This document shows, piece after piece, positions 18,392-25,469 of a DNA stretch of 64,000 nucleotides. Under the pieces are notes generated by a model. That model did no database searches. It was not told the DNA's origin and saw only the letters and a list, made by a program, of their open reading frames with translations. How positions within the stretch are numbered: position 1 is the stretch's first letter; the number at the start of each line of letters is the position of its first letter. The position numbers were made by a program, and so were the translations under genes. Origin of the DNA: Polynucleobacter campilacus (GTDB lineage: Bacteria; Pseudomonadota; Gammaproteobacteria; Burkholderiales; Burkholderiaceae); the NCBI RefSeq assembly GCF_002206625.1, contig NZ_NGUP01000007.1, positions 1 through 64,000 on the forward strand. Direction: 5' to 3'.

Positions 18392-18976
18392 TCAAGACAA
18401 CTGGGCGAGAGGAGAAACTCCAATGAGGTATTGGTGTAATCCAAATATAAAGACTACCCAAAGGATGACGCCAGCAGCAATCGTAATCACTGTTGCTTTA
18501 GTACTGACTTGAGCCTGTTCAGGGAGATGAACAGGACGCTTTCTGGCTGAACGAAAATCTAATACAGCCCAGATTAAAAAGGCACCAAAGAGGATCAGAT
18601 TGACTAAAGTGCCATTAGAAAGAAGATGCGCTAGTGCCCATACTTTGACGCCCAAAATCATTGGGTGCTTCAGTTTGAGGCGAATCGCATTGTTCGATGG
18701 CGAACTTCCTGCAAGGAAGATAAAGGCCACTAGATTTAAGACTAGGGCAATATAGATGAGAGCAATATTGGGTTGCCACAACACCACTGTACTTTGCCTT
18801 GCTTGACCATAGCCAATCACCATGATGACAAATCCAATTAAGGAAACGATGGTGTACAAACCTTTCCATTTCACTTCACCGATACGATCAATCATCTGGT
18901 TGCGCCATGACTCAGCAAAGATGCGACACGAGTGGCTAGCAAGAAAAATAATAAGACCAATCAGAAATAAAGCCAT
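18392..18976 (-). CDS. NnrU family membrane protein (Z-ISO-related family)
   Basis: MALFLIGLIIFLASHSCRIF ... RLKLKHPMILGVKVWALAHLLSNGTLVNLILFGAFLIWAVLDFRSARKR, NnrU-type conserved HP/WALAHLL.NG pattern. Confidence 0.82.
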   Translation of the reverse strand: MALFLIGLIIFLASHSCRIFAESWRNQMIDRIGEVKWKGLYTIVSLIGFVIMVIGYGQARQSTVVLWQPNIALIYIALVLNLVAFIFLAGSSPSNNAIRLKLKHPMILGVKVWALAHLLSNGTLVNLILFGAFLIWAVLDFRSARKRPVHLPEQAQVSTKATVITIAAGVILWVVFIFGLHQYLIGVSPLAQLS

Positions 18977-19000
18977 GGAATACTCCAAAGGAAAATAGGT

Positions 19001-20197
19001 TTAGGGTTTATGAATTTCTTGTTCGCTAGGCTTGATGCCATAGGGCTCTACTAGAGGCCAGATATGGTTCGGAACCATGGAAGCCATTTTTGCAGGCTGC
19101 TCTCTGCGCAGGTGAAGTACTGTTTCAATCGCTTTCATCTCAACGCGAGTACGAGCAAATTCCAGACCACGAGGGCCTACCTTGGGCATTAGCCAACCCA
19201 CAATGGGTCTTAACCAGTTCGGCATTTTTCTCAAGGGGAGGCCCCCAGCAGCGCGCTCCACGTTTTTCATAAAGCCAACAACGGCTGAGTGACGTTTACC
19301 AGCAGTTCCCGGTGCCGAGGCGCGAACTTCATCGCCCAAAAGATTTAATAACTCTTCACCACGTTCATTGCGAATAATGAGCCATTGCTCGCCTTGTCCG
19401 CCCATATAACCAACCGTGATGTCTGATAGCACATTGGTGTAATCAACACAGGTACGGCAGGTTAGTGGAAAGAAGTCATTGGGCAAAGTGGAGAGTGGTA
19501 ATTGAAGAAACGGAATCTCTTTCTTTTTCCCATTCTTAAAGCGGACCTCTACGTGGTAATCCGCTCTAAATTCAAGATAGTTAATCTCATCAGGCTCTGA
19601 GCTAACCAGCGACAGGAAATGATGAAAATTCTCGGTAGTAGTATTGTCAGAGCATGGCGTACCAATGACATAAAGTTTTTCTAGGCCAAGCTCTTTCTCT
19701 AGAGCCCTTAAGGCATATACCTGGCAGGGTATGCCGATGACAGCCATCCTTTTGTACCCTTTAGCAATCGCTGGCTCCAAGAGGGAGAGAAGCGGGGCGT
19801 AGCCCATTCTCATGCCACGACACTTGGCCATATCAGATGCTTTATCAATAATGATCGGCAAAGGCTTCCAGCGATCATTGGGATCCTCAGTCATGGTCAA
19901 AATCGCATCGACCGCACCAGTTTCTAAGAGACGCTCACCAATCCGAGTGGTAATTCCGGTCCACTGTGCACCGGTACTCGGATTTTTAAGTCCTGCTCTG
20001 AGCATTTTGATAAAGGGGCCAAAATGCAATTCGTCAGGACGACTCAGATCTCTTGCCCTGCCGTGAACCTGAGTTTCTAACTCTGGGTACTTGGGCTTGA
20101 TAAATTGACAAGCCTCACCGCAGCGTTTTGGGTTATCAGTTCGAGAAATTCCGCAGTCGGTGCATAAGCTCCGATAGGGTGCATCAGCAGTATTCAT
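19001..20197 (-). CDS. bciB: BciB-type 3,8-divinyl (proto)chlorophyllide 8-vinyl reductase (FrhB-like, ferredoxin dependent)
   Basis: CTDCGISRTDNPKRCGEACQFI, CRGMRMGYAPLLSLLEPA, GIPCQVYALRALEKELGLEKLYVIGTPCSDNT, TCRTCVDYTNVLSDITVGYMGGQGEQWLIIRNERGEEL, FrhB/BciB pattern. Confidence 0.88.
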   Translation of the reverse strand: MNTADAPYRSLCTDCGISRTDNPKRCGEACQFIKPKYPELETQVHGRARDLSRPDELHFGPFIKMLRAGLKNPSTGAQWTGITTRIGERLLETGAVDAILTMTEDPNDRWKPLPIIIDKASDMAKCRGMRMGYAPLLSLLEPAIAKGYKRMAVIGIPCQVYALRALEKELGLEKLYVIGTPCSDNTTTENFHHFLSLVSSEPDEINYLEFRADYHVEVRFKNGKKKEIPFLQLPLSTLPNDFFPLTCRTCVDYTNVLSDITVGYMGGQGEQWLIIRNERGEELLNLLGDEVRASAPGTAGKRHSAVVGFMKNVERAAGGLPLRKMPNWLRPIVGWLMPKVGPRGLEFARTRVEMKAIETVLHLRREQPAKMASMVPNHIWPLVEPYGIKPSEQEIHKP

Positions 20198-20346
20198 CAG
20201 CAGTATTCATTAGCAGGATTTACTCAGTCCTTTAGACATGATGATTTATGGGGTAGCGGAGCAAAAAGCAAAGTAAACATAATCCATTTATTATGGCCTG
20301 AATACGAAATATTTGCAGACCAATTTTATGAATATGGAGAGTAAAC

Positions 20347-20820
20347 ATGTTGCCCAATATCCCCCTCAAAAGACTTAATGGATCCTCAGAAAACTTGCAG
20401 GATTATGCGGGCAAGACACTCTTAATCGTGAATGTCGCAAGTAACTGCGGCTTTACTTCTCAATATCGTGACTTACAGAATCTGTACACTGCAAATCAAG
20501 CTAAGGGCCTAGAGATATTAGGATTCCCATGTAATCAATTTGGCGCTCAAGAGCCCGGCTCTGCAGAGCAAATTCAAAACTTTTGCAGTACTAACTATGG
20601 CGTGACTTTTCCAATGTTTGAAAAAATTGATGTGAATGGGGATAGTACTCATCCCTTGTATATCTATTTAAAGGATCAAGCGCCTGGCATCTTAGGAACC
20701 ACCGGCATTAAGTGGAACTTCACTAAATTTGTCGTGAGTAAAGATGGCCAATCCATCACACGGCTTGCATCAGCAGATGGCGCAAGCAAGATGGCAGAGG
20801 CGATTAGTAAGCTGCTCTAG
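20347..20820 (+). CDS. Glutathione peroxidase
   Basis: LLIVNVASNCGFTSQYRDLQNLY ... GFPCNQFGAQEPGS ... IKWNFTKFVVSKDG. Confidence 0.93.
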   Translation: MLPNIPLKRLNGSSENLQDYAGKTLLIVNVASNCGFTSQYRDLQNLYTANQAKGLEILGFPCNQFGAQEPGSAEQIQNFCSTNYGVTFPMFEKIDVNGDSTHPLYIYLKDQAPGILGTTGIKWNFTKFVVSKDGQSITRLASADGASKMAEAISKLL

Positions 20821-20842
20821 ATTACGAGCAGTTCATCACTAA

Positions 20843-20998
20843 TTACTTCTTTTTCTTCTTATCTGAATCTAGCCACTCATTGACATCAGGGAAGGCATCT
20901 TGCACTTCTCCCATAAATTCGCGAACCATGAAATATAGGCCAGCAATTAAGAGGGAAAAAACAAAGACCGATAGAAGGAGTAATGTTGTATTACTCAT
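20843..20998 (-). CDS. Small membrane protein (51 aa), downstream of pucC
   Basis: Read from the sequence: MSNTTLLLLSVFVFSLLIAGLYFMVREFMGEVQDAFPDVNEWLDSDKKKKK*; its ATG overlaps the stop of the preceding ORF (ATGA). Confidence 0.65.
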   Translation of the reverse strand: MSNTTLLLLSVFVFSLLIAGLYFMVREFMGEVQDAFPDVNEWLDSDKKKKK

Positions 20999-21183
20999 TT
21001 TTTACGATTCAATAATGCAGCGAGTTTGAAATAAATCCCAAAGCAAAATATGGAGGGTACCCATAGCGCTGTAAAGATGGATTGCTCTTTGTCCTGAACT
21101 ACAAACCATAAATAGGCAGAGGTAAAGAAAGAAATCACCACTGCCATGAGAATGAAGTAATCTGATCTTTTAAACATTTTCAC
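20995..21183 (-). CDS. Small membrane protein (62 aa), downstream of pucC
   Basis: GTG start overlapping the upstream TGA; two predicted hydrophobic segments; operonic with pucC. Confidence 0.65.
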   Translation of the reverse strand: MKMFKRSDYFILMAVVISFFTSAYLWFVVQDKEQSIFTALWVPSIFCFGIYFKLAALLNRKK

Positions 21184-21416
21184 TCCTTCGCTTCGTTATT
21201 AAAATAATCTCCAATGCCATAGCCAACAGCGCTCAAAAGGCATCCCATGATAGCGCAGCTGCCCAATACGCGAATACCTGAAGAAAGACCAAAAGAAAAC
21301 AGATCTGCAGAGATGAAGTCCCACAGACTCAAGGTAATTAATATAAAACTAATTGAGCTAATGAAGAAGCCAAAAATAATGAGCGTCTTTTCGGCAAACT
21401 GGGAGATAGTAGTCAT
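21180..21416 (-). CDS. Small membrane protein (78 aa), directly downstream of pucC
   Basis: Hydrophobic segments; starts immediately after the pucC stop on the same strand. Confidence 0.65.
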   Translation of the reverse strand: MTTISQFAEKTLIIFGFFISSISFILITLSLWDFISADLFSFGLSSGIRVLGSCAIMGCLLSAVGYGIGDYFNNEAKE

Positions 21417-22829
21417 TTAAGCAGCAGATTCTACAGGCTTTGTTGGCCATATGAAGTTGGTCATTGCGGCGATGGTAATCAAGAGCAGAATGATTTCTAG
21501 TAGATAGACACCACAGTAACCCGTTGCTGGATTATTGAGGTCGGCGCCGAAATAATTTCTGGAGGCCATACCAGCCAAAATATCCCGAAATATTCCTCCG
21601 ACACCAATGGCAATGCCTGCAGCAGTCGCTTGTACTGCTCCCCATGCACCTAAGGCTAAACCACTTTGATTTTCTGGGGCGTATTTCATGGTGGCAGTTA
21701 AAGTCCCATGACTAAATAGCCCATTACCAAATCCAATTAACACGACGCCCACAATAAAAATAAGTGTGCTGTTCAAAGGTGCCGCAATGATGACTAGCAT
21801 GAATGCCGGAATACCAATTTTGGCACCATTGCTAGCCATCTTAAAGGGGTCGTAACCAGCACTTAATACTTTGGACGCAATGCTAAAGCCAAATAAACAA
21901 CCAATGGCTAAAGTAGCCGTTAATACCGTGGTGGCGCTTACGCTCATGTTTAATAATTCACCGCCATAGGGTTCTAGCAAAACATCATTCATGCTAAAGG
22001 CCATGGTGCCAAAACCGACTGCAACTAAGCGGCGAATTGCTTGGCCACCTGCTTTAAAAGTTTCCCAAGATTGTTTAAAGTTTTGTTCTCTGGCTACTAA
22101 TGCTCGCGCGCGGGCTTCTTCACGACTTTCCTGCTTCCAAAGTGCAATGGCATTTAAAACGAGCGTGACTACAGCGCAACCTTGAATCACTTGTATTAAG
22201 CGACCTGGACTGTACTCTTCTAATAACTGGCCAAAAATGAGGGCGCTACCAATCATGCCGATTAATAGCATCACATACATCAGGCCAACAATATTCGCTT
22301 GGGATTTAGGCGGCGCAAGATCACAAGCCAAGGCAAGACCAACTGTTTGTGTCGTGTGAATACCAGCACCCACAAATAAAAATGCCAGTGCTGCAGCTGC
22401 TAATCCAATCCATGCTGGCGCTTCACTGGCATTGCCTGCACCAGCTAAGACGAGTAAAGCAAAAGGCATGATGGCAAGCCCGCCAAACTGAACCATGGTT
22501 CCCATCCAAATATACGGAACACGACGCCAGCCTAAAGCAGATTTATGAGTATCTGAGCGAAAGCCAATCAAAGCTCTAATGGGAGCAAAAATAATCGGCA
22601 AAGAAACCATGATCGATACCAGTGATGCGGGTACTTGTAGCTCAACAATCATCACTCGATTTAAGGTGCCCACTAGTAGCACTAGGGCCATGCCAACCGA
22701 TACTTGAAATAAGGATAGTCTGAGTAATCTACCGAGGGGTAATTCAGCAGAAGCAGCGTCTGCAAAAGGCAAGAAGCGAGGGCCTAAATTAGCCCAAGTA
22801 CTGATTATTTTTTGACCAAAACGATTCAT
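21417..22829 (-). CDS. pucC: PucC light-harvesting 2 assembly/BChl delivery protein
   Basis: Clear paralogue of lhaA in this window (LPLGRLLRLSLFQVSVGMALVLLVGTLNRVMIVELQVPASLVSIMVSLP); downstream of pucBA. Confidence 0.9.
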   Translation of the reverse strand: MNRFGQKIISTWANLGPRFLPFADAASAELPLGRLLRLSLFQVSVGMALVLLVGTLNRVMIVELQVPASLVSIMVSLPIIFAPIRALIGFRSDTHKSALGWRRVPYIWMGTMVQFGGLAIMPFALLVLAGAGNASEAPAWIGLAAAALAFLFVGAGIHTTQTVGLALACDLAPPKSQANIVGLMYVMLLIGMIGSALIFGQLLEEYSPGRLIQVIQGCAVVTLVLNAIALWKQESREEARARALVAREQNFKQSWETFKAGGQAIRRLVAVGFGTMAFSMNDVLLEPYGGELLNMSVSATTVLTATLAIGCLFGFSIASKVLSAGYDPFKMASNGAKIGIPAFMLVIIAAPLNSTLIFIVGVVLIGFGNGLFSHGTLTATMKYAPENQSGLALGAWGAVQATAAGIAIGVGGIFRDILAGMASRNYFGADLNNPATGYCGVYLLEIILLLITIAAMTNFIWPTKPVESAA

Positions 22830-22870
22830 GTAAAGCTTAGTTTAAGTGATACATGCGTAAACCAAAAAAC

Positions 22871-22902
22871 ATAAGACCTAGATGTTTAGATCTAGGTCTT
22901 AT
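22871..22902 (-). terminator. Perfect 13-bp hairpin between pucA and pucC (attenuator, 3' stabiliser or terminator)
   Basis: ATAAGACCTAGAT-gtttag-ATCTAGGTCTTAT, perfect inverted repeat with a 6-nt loop in the pucA-pucC intergenic region. Confidence 0.75.
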
Positions 22903-22918
22903 ATGGGAAAGATAAAAC

Positions 22919-23122
22919 TTATTTTTTTGCTGCTGGTGCCGCGGGTGCCATTGAGGTAGCGGCAGACTTTGTAGATTGACCACCCTCTAAAAAGGCTTTC
23001 ACCCAAGTTGTATTGTTTAGTAATGCTAAATGCACTGAAAAAGAACCAACTGCTACAGCGCCCAAAAACAGGGGAATGCCAACTGTTGGTCTAACCACTG
23101 TCCACATTTTTCCGTAGATCAT
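22919..23122 (-). CDS. pucA: Light-harvesting (LH2-type) alpha polypeptide with Ala/Pro-rich C-terminal tail
   Basis: MIYGKMWTVVRPTVGIPLFLGAVAVGSFSVHLALLNNTTWVKAFLEGGQSTKSAATSMAPAAPAAKK; LH alpha pattern with BChl-ligating His and TTW. Confidence 0.93.
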   Translation of the reverse strand: MIYGKMWTVVRPTVGIPLFLGAVAVGSFSVHLALLNNTTWVKAFLEGGQSTKSAATSMAPAAPAAKK

Positions 23123-23137
23123 CTCAATCTCCTTTAA

Positions 23138-23281
23138 TTATTTCAACCAAGGTGAATAGATATAGGCAAGTAAGTGGGCGAGTGCTGCAATCATCCCAAA
23201 AAATTGCGTACCTTGAATGAGGTTGCGATGTAACTCTTCCGCTTCCTCAACACTCAGACCTGTAAGAGTGTCATTTGTCAT
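23138..23281 (-). CDS. pucB: Light-harvesting (LH2-type) beta polypeptide
   Basis: Read from the sequence: MTNDTLTGLSVEEAEELHRNLIQGTQFFGMIAALAHLLAYIYSPWLK*, LH beta pattern (EELH...AHLLAY..SPW). Missing from the supplied ORF track. Confidence 0.93.
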   Translation of the reverse strand: MTNDTLTGLSVEEAEELHRNLIQGTQFFGMIAALAHLLAYIYSPWLK

Positions 23282-23374
23282 AGCTTTTTTCCTCTCAAAT
23301 CTAACTGCGTCGTGCTAACCCACACGAGGGTACTGAATTAACCTTCTAACCACAGGGTTAATTTAGTACGAATG

Positions 23375-23392
23375 TGTAAATAAATCTATACA
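23375..23392. promoter_or_regulatory. PpsR/CrtJ-type site TGT-N12-ACA upstream of pucB
   Basis: TGTAAATAAATCTATACA, exact match to TGT-N12-ACA, 94 bp upstream of the pucB start codon. Confidence 0.7.
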
Positions 23393-23528
23393 CTTTTCTT
23401 AGGAATTTCCCTTATACGTCAAGATGTTGCGTTGCAAAATAACTCATCCGTAACAGTCATTACTTGAGATGCTTTAGGCTATATGGCATATAGAATGAAC
23501 TCTATCTAATGTCTATTTTGGATATCAA

Positions 23529-23741
23529 TTGAGTAAAACTAGCCAGCGCTTTAGCACCATCAAACTGCTCTTTGAGATAGCCTGCGCTGCAGGTGGCTTT
23601 GGTATGGGGCTACTATTTGCCAAGCAGTTGGATTTAGGCGTCGTTCCTGGGGTGTTTATGGGTCTGATGGGGGCGATCTTCACCTTTATCCTTGCCCAGG
23701 GCATGACAGCCTTCATTTTTCGTATACTGAGGCGAGATTAA
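23529..23741 (+). CDS. Hypothetical membrane protein (70 aa), divergent from pucB
   Basis: MSKTSQRFSTIKLLFEIACAAGGFGMGLLFAKQLDLGVVPGVFMGLMGAIFTFILAQGMTAFIFRILRRD; TTG start; two hydrophobic segments. Confidence 0.55.
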   Translation: MSKTSQRFSTIKLLFEIACAAGGFGMGLLFAKQLDLGVVPGVFMGLMGAIFTFILAQGMTAFIFRILRRD

Positions 23742-23777
23742 TCAGAGGCTCCGCCTCTTCAGTCCTAAGGATAGGTA

Positions 23778-24014
23778 ATGAATAAGCAAGTTGAATCGAC
23801 CCCAGTAGATCCCAAAGTTAAAAGAACCATGCTGTGGCTCAAATTTGCCATTGTGGTGTTCCCAATAGCCTTAGTTGGTCAGGTCTGGATTCTGTATCAG
23901 GATTACTCATTGACCAATCTATTCTTCGTGCTGATCACGGCCTTTGCCCTGTATTCCACGATCAATTCGTATAAAAAATTTAAAGCCTACGAGGCTGCGG
24001 CTAAGAATCAGTAA
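23778..24014 (+). CDS. Hypothetical membrane protein (78 aa)
   Basis: Two TM-like stretches; ATG start after GATAGGTA; upstream of hemA. Confidence 0.6.
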   Translation: MNKQVESTPVDPKVKRTMLWLKFAIVVFPIALVGQVWILYQDYSLTNLFFVLITAFALYSTINSYKKFKAYEAAAKNQ

Positions 24015-24059
24015 TCAGCGAGCATGTGGGTTTTCCCTAGGTAGGGAGGCTTAAATAGG

Positions 24060-24077
24060 TGTCAATCTTGATTGACA
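24060..24077. promoter_or_regulatory. Perfectly palindromic PpsR/CrtJ-type site upstream of hemA
   Basis: TGTCAATCTTGATTGACA: TGT-N12-ACA with 8-bp perfect dyad arms, 77 bp upstream of the hemA ATG. Confidence 0.75.
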
Positions 24078-24153
24078 GATTGCCAATCAAGAGGAAGAAT
24101 CATTCTCATGATTTTTCTAGATCCACACAAAGCTATTTTTAATAGCCCATAGC

Positions 24154-25455
24154 ATGCAACTACTCAATCTTGGTGTGAATCATCACACGGCTCCAATTGA
24201 TATTCGAGAGAGCGTTGCTATTTCTCCAGCAGATTTACAGGACTCCTTATTAGATCTTCGTAATTATTTAAAAGGCAGCCATTCTGAATTAATGCCAGAG
24301 GTTGCGATTTTATCTACGTGTAACCGTATGGAGATTTATTGTGCTGCCAATGATGTTTCTAATCCTGCACATCATCTAGAAGAGCGTGCTTTTGATTGGC
24401 TGACCTCTCAAAAGCGTTTGCAGGGCGATGCATTAAAGCCATATATCTATTCCGCGAAAGAGACGGATGCGGTCAAGCATGTGTTTAGAGTCAGCTGTGG
24501 AATGGACTCAATGGTATTGGGTGAGACTCAAATACTGGGTCAAATGAAAAAAGCGGTTGAATTCGCTGACCAAGCTGGCACATTAGGAACATACCTCAAG
24601 CCTTTATTCAATAAAACTTTTTCAGTTGCAAAAGCGGTCCGAGCAACAACAGATATTGGTACGCATTCAGTCTCCATGGCAGGGGCCTCAGTACGTTTAG
24701 CTGAAAGAATCTTTGGCGATCTTAAAGACTCCAAAATTTTGTTCATTGGTGCAGGTGAAATGATTCAATTGTGCGCCTCTCACTTTGCTGGTCGAAAGCC
24801 AAAACAGATTGCAATCAGTAATCGTACGGTTGATCGTGGCGATGAGATGGCAAAAGTATTTGCCGAAAAGGGTCTGCAAACAGATTCCTTTCCTTTGCAA
24901 TCCTTGCCAACGCGCTTGCATGATTTTGACGTGATCGTTTCCTGTACAGCAAGTTCATTGCCCATCATTGGTATGGGCATGATTAAAACTGCCCTGAAGG
25001 CCAGAAATAGCAGACCGATTGTGTTGATTGATTTGGCCGTACCGCGGGATATAGAGCCAGAGGTTCGATCTCTGAAAGATGCTTATCTTTATTCCGTCGA
25101 TGATTTGGGAAGTGTTGTGAATGAGGGTCGTAATATTCGTGAACTTTCGATGGCTGACGCTGAAACTATTATTGATAAAGGCGTGGGTGAATTTTTCCAG
25201 ACACTGCAAAAAAGAACGCTAGTGCCAATTATTCAATCGCTCCAAAATACCGCAGAGCGACTCAAAGAAATTGAATTAGAAAAAGCGGTGCGGCGCATTA
25301 AGCGGGGAGAAGATCCGGTTAAGGTCCTATCGATCATGGCTGAAGCCCTGGCTAATAAATTTATGCATGCACCGATCAATGCCTTGCAAAAATCACCCAA
25401 TAACGAGATTGAAGATTTCAAGCGAATTCTATCTAGTATTTATTCTCCAAAATAA
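24154..25455 (+). CDS. hemA: Glutamyl-tRNA reductase
   Basis: [48 protein letters not shown] motifs. Confidence 0.95.
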   Translation: MQLLNLGVNHHTAPIDIRESVAISPADLQDSLLDLRNYLKGSHSELMPEVAILSTCNRMEIYCAANDVSNPAHHLEERAFDWLTSQKRLQGDALKPYIYSAKETDAVKHVFRVSCGMDSMVLGETQILGQMKKAVEFADQAGTLGTYLKPLFNKTFSVAKAVRATTDIGTHSVSMAGASVRLAERIFGDLKDSKILFIGAGEMIQLCASHFAGRKPKQIAISNRTVDRGDEMAKVFAEKGLQTDSFPLQSLPTRLHDFDVIVSCTASSLPIIGMGMIKTALKARNSRPIVLIDLAVPRDIEPEVRSLKDAYLYSVDDLGSVVNEGRNIRELSMADAETIIDKGVGEFFQTLQKRTLVPIIQSLQNTAERLKEIELEKAVRRIKRGEDPVKVLSIMAEALANKFMHAPINALQKSPNNEIEDFKRILSSIYSPK

Positions 25456-25469
25456 ATTCGGCGTTAACT

